Shown here: positions 23,807 to 33,018 of the stretch, piece by piece
Numbering within the stretch: position 1 is the stretch's first letter
Layout of the letters: the number at the start of each line of letters is the position of its first letter
Assembly (NCBI RefSeq): GCF_013034685.1
Contig: NZ_WQGO01000001.1
Coordinates: forward strand, 248,001 to 312,000
DNA length: 64,000 nt
From: Ruegeria lacuscaerulensis
GTDB taxonomy: Bacteria; Pseudomonadota; Alphaproteobacteria; Rhodobacterales; Rhodobacteraceae
Direction of reading: 5' to 3'
Translations under genes and position numbers: made by a program
Notes under the pieces: model-generated
The model's input: only the letters and a program-made list of their open reading frames with translations
Databases searched by the model: none
What the model was told of the DNA's origin: nothing

Positions 23807-26582
23807 GGGTATCCTCCGAAATCACGCGGCCGATGATCCCGGCGGCGGTGTCGTAACTGTCCTGCAACGCGGCCTGAAGCTGGTCGACCTTTTCAAACCC
23901 GGTGGCCCGGCACAGGAAAGCGGTGCCGCCCTCGCCGATCTTGTCGGCCTCGATCACCTTGCCCGACAGCAGCCGGGCCGCGCATTGTACCGACCAGCAT
24001 AGATCATAGCAGTCCTTCAGCGTTTGCGCCTGCGCGACATTCAGCAAGCCAGCAGCGACCGCGCCGTCCATCCCCGTGTGTACATCACGTTGAGGTAGAC
24101 CGGACAGCAACGCGCCTGTCTCGGCCATCAGTTCGATATCCATCATCCGACCCGAGCCGTTCTTGGCATCCCAGATACCGGCCGGAGATTTGGCGGCGGC
24201 AAGTCTCGTGCGCATCTCGGCCACCTCGCGTAGCACCTTCGCGGTATCTCGGGGACGGGTCAGAAATTCGGCGCGGAAGGTTTCGATATCCTGCGCCAGA
24301 TCAGCATTTCCAGCCACAACGCGGGCGCGGGTCAGGGCCAAGTGTTCCCAGACCCATGCTTCATTCTGCTGGTAGTTAGTGAAACTGGCCCAACTGGTTG
24401 CCACCGGCCCCTGATTTCCCGAAGGGCGCAGACGCATGTCGACCTCATAGAGCCGCCCCTGCGACATGGGCGCAGACAAGGCCGTGATCAGCGCCTGCGT
24501 GAAGCGCGCGTAATAGGTTCGTGTCGCCAGCGGGCGCGGACCGTCGGACATGTCCTGATCCAGCGGGTCATAGATCACGATCATGTCCAGATCGGATTGC
24601 GAATTGATCCGCCCCGCCCCGATCGAGCCCATGCCCAGCACCGCCGCCCCCCGTCCTGGCGCGAGCCCGTGTTTGCGGGCGAATTGCCCGGCCACATGCG
24701 GCAAAAGCGCGGCGATCACGGCGCTAGCCAGATCAGCATAGTGCTGCCCGGCCTGCGCCCCGTCGATTAATCCGCGCAGGTGGTGGACGCCGATGCGGAA
24801 ATGCCATTCCTTGCACCAGCGTCGGGCGAAATCTAGCTGCGTCTCGTAATCCGACTCTTGCGCCAGCGCCTGCTCCAGATCGGCCTGTAAGGCCGCCTGC
24901 CCCGGCCAGTCATCAAAGAAGCTGCCGCCAATCACCGCGTCAAAAACTGAGGCATTCCGCGAAAGGTGCCCCGCCAGCGCGTGAGATGTCCCTACGATAT
25001 CAACCAGTAGATCGATCAGATGTGGGTTGGCCTCGAACAGGGAAAACAGTTGCACCCCCGCAGGCAGGCCCGACAGGAATCCGTCGAGCGCCAGCAGCGC
25101 TTCATCCGGTTTCGCGGTTTTGGCCAGACGCGACAGCAGTTCCGGTTTCAGCCTTTCGAATATACGCGCACCCCGTTGTGAGCGCAGCGCCGGATAGGTC
25201 GGCCAGCGCGCCATGACCCCTTCGTCAAACGCGACCTCGGGGGTCGGCGCGGGGGCTGCGGCTCCGGGGGCGAAGAAGCCTTCGGTCAGCTCATGCACTT
25301 CGGTCAGGCGACGGGTCAGGTCGGCGGTCAGCTCGGTGCTGTCGATCCCCATCAGGCAGGCGACACGCGCGATCCCGTCGGGCGATTGCGGCACCTTGTG
25401 GGTCTGGGCATCATGGATCATCTGGATGCGATGCTCGACCTCGCGGTGGGCGCGGTAATGGTCGGTCAGCTTGTCGGCGACCTCCTGCGGGACCCAGCCT
25501 TTTTCGGACAACGCGGCCAGCCCCGGCACCGTGCCGCGAACGCGCAGATCGGGGTCGCGCCCTCCGGCGATCAGCTGTCGGGTCTGGGTGAAGAATTCGA
25601 TCTCACGAATGCCGCCCTGCCCCAGCTTCATGTCGTGGCCCGGAATGGTCAGAGCGCCGCCGGTCCCCTTATTCTCGCGGATGCGCAGGCGCATGTCGTG
25701 GGCGTCCTGAATAGCGGCAAAATCCAGATGCCGCCGCCAGACAAAGGGGCGCAGAGTATCCAAGAACCGTTGCCCGGCCGCTAAATCCCCAGCGCAGGGG
25801 CGCGCCTTGATATAGGCGGCACGCTCCCACGTGCGGCCCAGACTTTCGTAATACCGCTCGGCGGCCTCGGCCGCCATGCAAACCGGCGTCACCCCCGGAT
25901 CAGGGCGCAGGCGCAGATCAGTGCGGAACACATAGCCATCGGCGGTTTTGTCGCTGAGCGTGGCGCAGAAGTTCCGCGTGGCCCGCACCATGCCATGCCG
26001 GGCCTCATAGAAATCATCCGGGTCAAACCGGGTCTCATCGAACAGCACGATCAGGTCGATATCCGAGCTGTAGTTCAGCTCATGCGCGCCCATCTTGCCC
26101 ATGGCCAGAATGATCATCCCGGCGGCGGTCTCAACGTCGTCCTCGACCATACCGGGCAGTTTACCGCGCCGGATCAACGCCGCGATCTCGGCCTTGGCGG
26201 CCACATCAGCCGCCAGCGCGCCGAAATCCGTCAGCGCAGCGGTGACTTTTTCTAGCGGCCATGCCCCTGCTACATCGGCCAGCGCGGTCAGCAGCGCCAT
26301 CCGCCGCTTGCCTTGCCGTAAACCGGGCTTCAGTTGATCCGGTGGCAGTGCGCGCGCGGCGGACATTACCTCAGCCAAGGCTTGATCGGGATGGTGCAAC
26401 GCCTGCGCCAGCCAGTCTTTTTCCAGATCAATCAACCCTTTGAGGTACGGGCTTGAGCCTGCAACGCCAGCAATCAATTCGCCCTGCTGCGGCGTAGCAT
26501 CGGGGACCGCTGCGCGCGCCTCATCGCCCAAAGCCGGATCGAACGGGCGCGGCATTCGGTGAATTGTCAGAGCGTCGGTCAT
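23793..26582 (-). CDS. glnE: Glutamine synthetase adenylyltransferase / adenylyl-removing enzyme
   Basis: A 929-residue bifunctional regulator of glutamine synthetase. Two nucleotidyltransferase domains are visible: the N-terminal one with YSSDIDLIVLFDETRFDPDDF near residue 172 and the C-terminal one with NSQSDLDMIVIYDP near 660. The deadenylylating and adenylylating domains flank a PII-responsive helical region. At 929 residues it is family length (E. coli 946). glnA and glnB are not in the window. Regulatory palindromes lie upstream, but they are nearer to the divergent DUF2852 gene. Confidence 0.96.
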   Translation of the reverse strand: MTDALTIHRMPRPFDPALGDEARAAVPDATPQQGELIAGVAGSSPYLKGLIDLEKDWLAQALHHPDQALAEVMSAARALPPDQLKPGLRQGKRRMALLTALADVAGAWPLEKVTAALTDFGALAADVAAKAEIAALIRRGKLPGMVEDDVETAAGMIILAMGKMGAHELNYSSDIDLIVLFDETRFDPDDFYEARHGMVRATRNFCATLSDKTADGYVFRTDLRLRPDPGVTPVCMAAEAAERYYESLGRTWERAAYIKARPCAGDLAAGQRFLDTLRPFVWRRHLDFAAIQDAHDMRLRIRENKGTGGALTIPGHDMKLGQGGIREIEFFTQTRQLIAGGRDPDLRVRGTVPGLAALSEKGWVPQEVADKLTDHYRAHREVEHRIQMIHDAQTHKVPQSPDGIARVACLMGIDSTELTADLTRRLTEVHELTEGFFAPGAAAPAPTPEVAFDEGVMARWPTYPALRSQRGARIFERLKPELLSRLAKTAKPDEALLALDGFLSGLPAGVQLFSLFEANPHLIDLLVDIVGTSHALAGHLSRNASVFDAVIGGSFFDDWPGQAALQADLEQALAQESDYETQLDFARRWCKEWHFRIGVHHLRGLIDGAQAGQHYADLASAVIAALLPHVAGQFARKHGLAPGRGAAVLGMGSIGAGRINSQSDLDMIVIYDPLDQDMSDGPRPLATRTYYARFTQALITALSAPMSQGRLYEVDMRLRPSGNQGPVATSWASFTNYQQNEAWVWEHLALTRARVVAGNADLAQDIETFRAEFLTRPRDTAKVLREVAEMRTRLAAAKSPAGIWDAKNGSGRMMDIELMAETGALLSGLPQRDVHTGMDGAVAAGLLNVAQAQTLKDCYDLCWSVQCAARLLSGKVIEADKIGEGGTAFLCRATGFEKVDQLQAALQDSYDTAAGIIGRVISEDTHGAQ

Positions 26583-26672
26583 GCGGCCTCCTGCATCACA
26601 ATGATCAGAGATGGCCTGATTTCAAAGGCTTGTACAAGCGGAAACTGGCACTCTGCGTCACTGACACCAATA

Positions 26673-26758
26673 CAATGTAAAACATTTTTACATCACCCCC
26701 TTGCAACCCAACTAGTAGTCCCCATCTATTCAATGTGAAAACAATTTACATCAACCCG
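26673..26758. promoter_or_regulatory. Two tandem imperfect palindromes upstream of the DUF2852 gene
   Basis: A 26-27-base unit occurs twice, 58 bases apart: CAATGTAAAACATTTTTACA TCA (26673 onward) and CAATGTGAAAACAATTTACA TCA (26731 onward). The first contains the perfect palindrome TGTAAAA-CAT-TTTTACA; the second is a degenerate form. The second copy ends 11 bases before the DUF2852 start. The pattern suggests binding of a dimeric regulator, possibly acting on both glnE and the DUF2852 gene; the protein is unknown. Confidence 0.6.
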
Positions 26759-26768
26759 GAGAACCCAA

Positions 26769-27191
26769 ATGACCGCACTATCCGACCCCGCCGTCCCTTC
26801 GAATCCGGGATGGTTGCACCGTATCGAGGCCTGGCTGGACGACAAAGGCAAAGGCGCCTGGATCGCCGCAATGGTGCTTGGTTTCATCTTCTTCTGGCCC
26901 GTGGGCCTTGCCCTTTTGGCCTATATGATCTGGAGCAAACGCATGTTCAGCAAATCCTGCAGCCGTCGCAAATCCTGGAACAGCCACATGAGCGCCATGA
27001 AACCTTCGGGCAACAGCGCGTTCGACGCCTACAAGTCCGACACTCTGGCGCGACTGGAACGTGAACAAAAAGAATTTGAAGCCTTCCTGCGCCGTTTGCG
27101 CGAAGCCAAGGACAAGGCCGAGTTCGACCAGTTCATGGATGAACGCGCCCGCGAAAACCGCGACGACGCCGAAACCGGCGCGACGGCCTGA
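26769..27191 (+). CDS. DUF2852 membrane protein
   Basis: A 140-residue protein with a single or hairpin hydrophobic segment near residues 32-58 (GAWIAAMVLGFIFFWPVG, then LALLAYMIW), a basic Ser/Lys stretch and a charged C-terminal helix SDTLARLEREQKEFEAFLRRL rich enough to form a coiled coil, ending FMDERARENR. This is the DUF2852 layout. Two palindromes directly upstream suggest strong regulation. It is followed after 66 bases by an RDD membrane protein. Function unknown. Confidence 0.82.
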   Translation: MTALSDPAVPSNPGWLHRIEAWLDDKGKGAWIAAMVLGFIFFWPVGLALLAYMIWSKRMFSKSCSRRKSWNSHMSAMKPSGNSAFDAYKSDTLARLEREQKEFEAFLRRLREAKDKAEFDQFMDERARENRDDAETGATA

Positions 27192-27257
27192 TCCGACCTT
27201 GCCCTGCCCCGGATTTCGGGACAGGGTGATCCTATTCAACGACGCGGATATCCCTAT

Positions 27258-27689
27258 ATGACCCATCTACCCGATCCCGATCGCCAGCCGGAATTCTATC
27301 AATCGGTGGCGACTAAACGCTTTGTTGCCTGGCTGTTCGATATCGCGCTGATTTCGCTGCTGTGTATCGTGCCGGTCTTCCTGACTCTTGGCGCGGGGCT
27401 GTTTTTCCTGCCGCTGATCTACGGCGTCATCAGCTTTGTCTACCGCGTGGTCACGATCACCAACGGGTCGGCCACGCTGGGCATGCGCTTTATGGGGATC
27501 GAGCTGCGCGACGCATTCGGCGCGCGGATGGATCTGGGCAAAGCGGTGGCCCACACGGCTGGGTATTTCGTTAGCATGGCGTTCTTTGTCGTGCAGATCG
27601 TTTCGGTGGTCATGATGCTGACCAGCGCCCGCTGTCAGGGCCTGACGGATTCGTTCCTTGGAACGGTGATGATTAACCAGCGCGCATAA
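27258..27689 (+). CDS. RDD family membrane protein
   Basis: A 143-residue protein with three hydrophobic helices. The RDD pattern is RFVAWLFDIALISLL near the start (Arg and Asp of the name), then a GSATLGMRFMGIELRD block and a third helix near 105-125. RDD proteins are small membrane proteins, some linked to Na+/H+ antiport, otherwise uncharacterised. It begins 66 bases after DUF2852 and ends 78 bases before bpt. Confidence 0.85.
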   Translation: MTHLPDPDRQPEFYQSVATKRFVAWLFDIALISLLCIVPVFLTLGAGLFFLPLIYGVISFVYRVVTITNGSATLGMRFMGIELRDAFGARMDLGKAVAHTAGYFVSMAFFVVQIVSVVMMLTSARCQGLTDSFLGTVMINQRA

Positions 27690-27767
27690 GACAAACAGGG
27701 CCGCGTGAATCACTTGGCGGTTCCGGGATCGGTTGTTATCATCCGACCCAGGAAACACGGAACGTTC

Positions 27768-28592
27768 ATGCGACACACGCTGCCCATTGCGCCACAATTC
27801 TATGTGACGGCCCCACAGCCTTGCCCTTATCTTGAGGGCAAGATGGAGCGGAAACTGTTCACCGCCCTGCAAGGTGAAGGCGCGGACCAGTTGAACAATT
27901 CCCTTTCACAACAAGGGTTTCGGCGGTCTCAGAACGTGCTCTACCGTCCCTCTTGCGCCGATTGCGCGGCCTGTTTGTCGGCACGGATCGACGTGTCGGC
28001 CTTCAAACCCCGCAAAAACCAAAAACGCGCAGCCAAGCGCAACGCCTATTTGCAGCGCAAGGCGAACTCGCCCTGGGCCACAGATGAGCAGTATGAGCTG
28101 TTCCGCCGTTATCTGGACACCCGCCATTCCGATGGTGGCATGGCCGATATGGACGTGTTCGAATTCGCCGCGATGATCGAGGAAACGCCGATCCGGTCGC
28201 GCGTCGTAGAATACGCTGACCCAAACTCGCATGAGCTGATCGCTGTCAGCCTGACCGATGTACTCGATGACGGGCTGAGCATGGTCTATTCCTTTTACGA
28301 CCCACATCAGCCGCAGAATTCCCTCGGGACATATATGATCCTCGACCATATCGACATCGCACGCGAAGCTGGATTGCCCTATGTCTATCTGGGCTATTGG
28401 GTGCCAGGCAGCCCCAAGATGGGCTACAAGGCCCGTTTCTCGGGGTTGGAGGTCTATATTCGGGGCGAATGGACACGCGTCAGTGATCCCTCCGACCTTG
28501 CAGCTGCAGGACATCATCCGCTGTCTACCGCTCCGATTGCCGAGCAGGTCGCCAATATCCAACTGCCCGACCGTCACCCTACCAAAGGCTGA
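27768..28592 (+). CDS. bpt: Aspartate/glutamate leucyltransferase (N-end rule)
   Basis: A 274-residue Bpt/ATE-family transferase that moves leucine from Leu-tRNA onto proteins with N-terminal Asp or Glu, marking them for ClpS/ClpAP degradation. Family blocks: [16 protein letters not shown], then [19 protein letters not shown] with the cysteine cluster, [22 protein letters not shown], and [19 protein letters not shown]. The start at ATG 27768 fits the conserved N-terminus ([19 protein letters not shown]). A VOC gene follows after six bases. Confidence 0.94.
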   Translation: MRHTLPIAPQFYVTAPQPCPYLEGKMERKLFTALQGEGADQLNNSLSQQGFRRSQNVLYRPSCADCAACLSARIDVSAFKPRKNQKRAAKRNAYLQRKANSPWATDEQYELFRRYLDTRHSDGGMADMDVFEFAAMIEETPIRSRVVEYADPNSHELIAVSLTDVLDDGLSMVYSFYDPHQPQNSLGTYMILDHIDIAREAGLPYVYLGYWVPGSPKMGYKARFSGLEVYIRGEWTRVSDPSDLAAAGHHPLSTAPIAEQVANIQLPDRHPTKG

Positions 28593-28598
28593 TCCCTC

Positions 28599-28988
28599 AT
28601 GCGGCAAAGCTTGCACGCGGTCACACTGGTCGTGCCCGACTATGATGAGGCAATTGCATTCTATACCCAAACCCTGTCCTTTTCGCTGTTGCAGGATATC
28701 GACCTGGGCGGAGGCAAGCGATGGGTGCGCATCGCCCCTGCGGGAGCCCAGCAAGGCTCGCTTTTGCTGGCACAGGCTAACGGCCCGGAACAGGCAGCGG
28801 CGATTGGCAATCAGACCGGCGGGCGGGTTGGTTTTTTCCTACAAACCGATGATTTTCAACGCGACTACACCGCCATGAAAGCGGCTGGCGTGACGTTCGA
28901 GGAAACCCCGCGTCATGAACCTTATGGAACCGTCGCGGTCTGGCGTGACCCGTTTGGAAATCGCTGGGATTTGATTGAATTCAGCTAG
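28599..28988 (+). CDS. VOC (glyoxalase-fold) protein
   Basis: A 129-residue vicinal-oxygen-chelate protein with paired beta-alpha-beta-beta-beta motifs: LHAVTLVVPDYDEAIAFYT at the start and GVTFEETPRHEPYGTVAVWRDPFGNRWDLIE at the end, with His3/Glu metal-ligand positions kept. Members include glyoxalases, dioxygenases and resistance proteins; the substrate cannot be inferred. It lies six bases after bpt and is probably co-transcribed with it. Confidence 0.87.
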   Translation: MRQSLHAVTLVVPDYDEAIAFYTQTLSFSLLQDIDLGGGKRWVRIAPAGAQQGSLLLAQANGPEQAAAIGNQTGGRVGFFLQTDDFQRDYTAMKAAGVTFEETPRHEPYGTVAVWRDPFGNRWDLIEFS

Positions 28989-29231
28989 GGCGCGGTCCGG
29001 TATTTCGACTGCCTCAGGGCAGATCCCTCAAAAAAGATGAAGAATTATTAATCATCTAAATGGCGACTTCCCTACGCTCAGCGATTGAATCCTTACCCTA
29101 CGTCACCAAATAATCCTGACCCTCAGCCGTTCGACCCCGTTTAGATCCGCACGGCTGGGCTTCAATGACATAGCCCGTGATGCAACAGGTTCCCGACCTG
29201 CGGGTTTGGCTTTGGTAAAGGGAGACGGACA

Positions 29232-30590
29232 ATGACCCATGCTATGCGACGGCTGCTTGCGGCCAACCTGACGACGCAAATTCTAACGGCCCTTGCGCTT
29301 GGTTCAGCCCTTGGACTGGCCCTGAACTATTGGCAAATCCCGTTCCTTCAGGAGCATATGGTCAACGGCCTGTTCACCATGGTTGGTCAGATGTTCCTGA
29401 ACGGGCTGCAAATGCTGGTCGTGCCGCTAGTGGTGTTTTCCCTGCTGTGCGGCGTGGTTGGGATTGGTGATCTGAAGGTGTTGGGCCGCGTAGGCGGGCT
29501 GACCTTTGTCACCTATCTGGCGACTACGGCGCTGGCGGTGATGACGGCGCTGGTGTTCGCCAACATCATCAATCCCGGCATGGGATTTGACAGCCTGCAT
29601 ATGGCCAGCGCGGATGTGTCCGTCGCAACGCAGGATACTGCGTGGCAGATACTGGCAAACATCATCCCCAAGAACCCGGTTCAGGCGCTGGCCAATGGCG
29701 AAATGCTGCAAATCATCTTCTACGTGATCGTTGTCGGTATCGCCGTGCTGATGATCGGCAGCCGCGCCAAAACTTTTGTCGAGGGTTGCACCTTCATGAA
29801 CGAACTGGCTATGAAAATCGTCGAGATCGTGATGGCCTTTGCCCCGATCGGTGTCTTTTGCCTGATCGCCAAGACCTTCGCGGTCGAAGGGTTCAGCCTG
29901 TTCGCCCCGGTCATCGGGTACCTGACGACCATCAGCCTCACGCTGGTCTTTCACCTCTGCGTGACACTGATGGTGCTGCTTTATGTGTGCACCGGTCTCA
30001 GCCCGCGCGCGTTTCTGCTCAAGATGCGCTCGGCGCAGGTATTTGCCTTCTCGACCTCAAGCTCAAACGCGACGATCCCGGCCTCGATGCAATGCGTGAC
30101 GCAGCGCATTGGTGTGGACCGCTCGGTTGCTTCGTTCGGCATCCCGTTGGGCGCGACGATCAACATGGACGGCACCGCGATCATGCATGGGGTGGCAACC
30201 GTGTTCCTGGCCAATGCCTATGGGATTGATCTGGGGCTGGGTGGCTATATGACCATCATCTCGATCTCGGTTCTGGCTTCCATCGGAACGGCAGGCGTTC
30301 CCGGCGTGGGGATTGTGATGCTGGCAATGGTTCTGAACCAGCTGGGTATGCCACTGGACGGGATCGCCATCATCCTCGCCGTTGACCGGATCATCGACAT
30401 GATGCGGACGGTGGTGAACATCACCGGCGACGCGGTTGTCACCACCATCGTTGCGCAGCGTGTCGGCAAGCTGGACCGGGCGGTCTTCAATGACCCCGAC
30501 GCTGGGACGCAGACCCCCGCCACGCTGGATATCGACCACGAGGCCGAAGCTGCTTTTGCGGAACTGACGCGTCCAAAGGCAAAAGCCTGA
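29232..30590 (+). CDS. Dicarboxylate/amino acid:cation symporter (DAACS)
   Basis: A 452-residue GltP/DctA-type Na+ or H+ symporter with eight helices and two hairpins. The serine-rich HP1 motif is FAFSTSSSNATIPA and the NMDGTA motif (TINMDGTAIMHG) of helix 7 is complete; HP2 follows as ASIGTAGVPGVGIVML and the helix 8 substrate region DRIIDMMRTVVNITGDAV. The latter Arg/Asp pattern allows dicarboxylates or acidic/neutral amino acids. A GGGAG site precedes the ATG. A terminator follows immediately. Confidence 0.93.
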   Translation: MTHAMRRLLAANLTTQILTALALGSALGLALNYWQIPFLQEHMVNGLFTMVGQMFLNGLQMLVVPLVVFSLLCGVVGIGDLKVLGRVGGLTFVTYLATTALAVMTALVFANIINPGMGFDSLHMASADVSVATQDTAWQILANIIPKNPVQALANGEMLQIIFYVIVVGIAVLMIGSRAKTFVEGCTFMNELAMKIVEIVMAFAPIGVFCLIAKTFAVEGFSLFAPVIGYLTTISLTLVFHLCVTLMVLLYVCTGLSPRAFLLKMRSAQVFAFSTSSSNATIPASMQCVTQRIGVDRSVASFGIPLGATINMDGTAIMHGVATVFLANAYGIDLGLGGYMTIISISVLASIGTAGVPGVGIVMLAMVLNQLGMPLDGIAIILAVDRIIDMMRTVVNITGDAVVTTIVAQRVGKLDRAVFNDPDAGTQTPATLDIDHEAEAAFAELTRPKAKA

Positions 30591-30598
30591 ACAAAAAA

Positions 30599-30624
30599 GA
30601 CCGGAGGCCACAGGGCCTCCGGTC
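30599..30624. terminator. Bidirectional terminator between symporter and dctM
   Basis: A perfect eleven-base stem GACCGGAGGCC/GGCCTCCGGTC with a four-base loop lies eight bases after the symporter stop and 22 before the end of dctM, which is convergent. On the minus strand it is followed by TTTTTTG, so it may serve both genes. Confidence 0.85.
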
Positions 30625-30646
30625 TGTCATTCTTCTGTCGGCCTGA

Positions 30647-33001
30647 TCAGTTCGGGATCAGATCCGGCACGATGGTCACGATGGACGGGAAGAACCACAG
30701 GATGGCGATTCCCACCACCTGGATCAGCACGAAGGGCACGATCCCGCGATAAATATGGCCCGTCGTAACTTCTTTCGGAGCAACACCGCGCAAGTAGAAC
30801 AGCGCGAACCCGAAAGGTGGCGTCAGGAACGAAGTTTGCAGGTTCACCGCCACCATGATCGTCACCCATTTCGGATCGAACGACCCGCCATAGATCACCG
30901 GACCCACAATGGGGATCACGATGTAGATGATCTCGAGGAAGTCCAGCACGAAGCCCAGAATGAACAGCACCAGCATCACGATCAAGAAGACCGTAAACTC
31001 GTTGTCAAAACTACGCAGGAACTGCTGGATATAGTGTTCCCCCCCGAACGAGATCACCACAAGGTTCAGCAACTGCGAGCCGATCAGGATGGTAAAGACC
31101 ATCGAGGTCACCTTGGCCGTCTCGCGCACCACGGGCGTCAGAACCCCGCTGGTGAACAAGACCCAGCAACCAAACAGCAAGCCGAACAGGGCAAACAAGT
31201 AGGCGCCATAGGCCACGATGAAGGCAATCCAGGTCTCGACGCTGACATCGCTCTGGTTAATGCGCAGATCGAAGTTCACACCCATCAGCAAGGCCACGAT
31301 CACGGCCAAAGTCGCCCAGATGATCACCTTGGCCGAGCGGCCCTGATCCTGCAGCTTGCGGTAAGCGGCCAGCATGATCGCCCCGCCTGCCCCCAGCGCC
31401 GCAGCGGGCGTCGGGTTAGTCACACCACCCAGGATCGAGCCCAGAACCGCGATGATCAGAACCAGCGGCGGGAAGACCACACGGATCAGATCATTGGTCG
31501 CACAGCGCGCGGCGGCTTCTTTGCAGCCATAGATGGCCAGCGCAAACGGCACTGCCAGCAGCACAAAGGTCACACCCGAGGACGTGGTCGGAGCGATGAA
31601 CAGCACATCGACCAACAGCATCAGCAACAGGCCGATGGCCCCTACAATCAGCGGCTGCGTCGGCTTCGATGGCGCGATGCCGCGACCCATGACCAGCGTC
31701 AGACCCAGCAGCACGACCATGACGGCCACACCGGTTCCGATCGGCGCAGCCGAAGCGATCTTGGCTTGTTGCGCAGCGGCCAGTTCCTCTTCGCTCAGGC
31801 GGGTCGACTCGGCGGCCCCACCTGCGGCGTCGATGGCCTCTTGCTCGGCTACGGCCTGATCCCAGGCCAGTTGCCCATGCAGGTCGATCATCGAGGCTTT
31901 GCATTCCTCGGACACGTTCGTGCGCAGCGATGCGCCCTCACCGATATCCGAGAAAGCCGAGACGCTGATGTTCTGGCTTCCGACAACACCAGCACTGCTC
32001 AGAACCATCATGCCAACGATCAGCGCAACCGGTGCACCCAGCAACCAGGTCAGACCTTCGGCACGGGTGATCGGCTCACCACTGCCGCCTGACATTTCAA
32101 CGGCCGGGGCCTTTTCCGGATTCAGCAGCGCATAGCCAAAGGCATAAAGCGCATAAAGCAGCGCCAGCATGATCCCCGGCAGAAGTGCGGCCTGAAACAA
32201 TGTCCCAACCGAAACCACCGCAGGTTCGCCCAGATAGGTCAGCGCGTCAGTACAGCCTGCATCTTGCGCGCGGGTTTCCTGCGCGGTCGAATAAAGATCA
32301 CCGGCCAGTGTCCCGAGCAAAACGATCACGATCGACGGCGGAATGATCTGCCCCAACGTGCCCGAGGCCGCAATCACACCGGTCGCCAGTTCCGGCGAGT
32401 AGTTGTTGCGCAGCATGGTTGGCAGCGCCAGCAAGCCCATGGTCACAACGGTCGCGCCCACGATCCCGGTCGAAGCGGCAAGGAACGCCCCCACAACCAC
32501 AATAGACACAGCCAGACCACCAGGCAGCGGGCCAAAGACACGCGCCATCGTGGTCAACAGATCGTTTGCGATCTTCGAGCGTTCCAGCGTGATACCCATC
32601 AGGACGAACATCAGAACGGCCAGCAGGGTTTCAATCGACTGACCGGCCAGCACGCGTTCGTTCATACGGTTCACGATGAATGACACATTGCGGTCCAGCG
32701 CGGTTTCCCAGCCCTGCACAAAGACCGGTTCGGCGATCCTCGGTAATTCCGGGAAGCGGAACACCGATACCGTTTCTGGTTTGACCCCCGAATTGACGAG
32801 GTCCCGGTACGCTTGGGAGCCGGTATCAATTGCCTGGTGGATCAGCAGCCCCGCACTGTCCAGCGCAGCGATGATCCCGAAGGAAATGATCCCTGCCCCG
32901 CCGATAGCAAATGCCACCGGGAAGCCGGATAGGATGCCTCCAAAAAGGCAGAAGAATACGATAATGAGGCCTATCTCGACGCCATCAAGTCCGAATAGCA
33001 T
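30647..33001 (-). CDS. TRAP transporter large permease (DctM), long form
   Basis: The ion-coupled membrane subunit of a TRAP transporter. At 784 residues it is about 350 longer than the usual 425-440. Family blocks at both ends are normal (FPVAFAIGGAGIISFG; GATVVTMGLLALPTMLRNNYSPELATGVIAASGTLGQIIPPSI; FILGFVLDFLEI; NLQTSFLTPPFGFALFYLRG). Two extra parts interrupt it: a hydrophilic segment near 55-125 and a large one near 300-560 that carries extra hydrophobic helices and a Glu/Ala-rich helix. It is the last gene of the dctP-dctQ-dctM set. Confidence 0.92.
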   Translation of the reverse strand: MLFGLDGVEIGLIIVFFCLFGGILSGFPVAFAIGGAGIISFGIIAALDSAGLLIHQAIDTGSQAYRDLVNSGVKPETVSVFRFPELPRIAEPVFVQGWETALDRNVSFIVNRMNERVLAGQSIETLLAVLMFVLMGITLERSKIANDLLTTMARVFGPLPGGLAVSIVVVGAFLAASTGIVGATVVTMGLLALPTMLRNNYSPELATGVIAASGTLGQIIPPSIVIVLLGTLAGDLYSTAQETRAQDAGCTDALTYLGEPAVVSVGTLFQAALLPGIMLALLYALYAFGYALLNPEKAPAVEMSGGSGEPITRAEGLTWLLGAPVALIVGMMVLSSAGVVGSQNISVSAFSDIGEGASLRTNVSEECKASMIDLHGQLAWDQAVAEQEAIDAAGGAAESTRLSEEELAAAQQAKIASAAPIGTGVAVMVVLLGLTLVMGRGIAPSKPTQPLIVGAIGLLLMLLVDVLFIAPTTSSGVTFVLLAVPFALAIYGCKEAAARCATNDLIRVVFPPLVLIIAVLGSILGGVTNPTPAAALGAGGAIMLAAYRKLQDQGRSAKVIIWATLAVIVALLMGVNFDLRINQSDVSVETWIAFIVAYGAYLFALFGLLFGCWVLFTSGVLTPVVRETAKVTSMVFTILIGSQLLNLVVISFGGEHYIQQFLRSFDNEFTVFLIVMLVLFILGFVLDFLEIIYIVIPIVGPVIYGGSFDPKWVTIMVAVNLQTSFLTPPFGFALFYLRGVAPKEVTTGHIYRGIVPFVLIQVVGIAILWFFPSIVTIVPDLIPN

Positions 33002-33018
33002 AGTCTTGGTCTCCGTCC

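Noticed and set aside
30755..32092. Open frame of 445 codons on the + strand
   Set aside because: Antisense to dctM; low-complexity His/Gln/Arg-rich translation without motifs.
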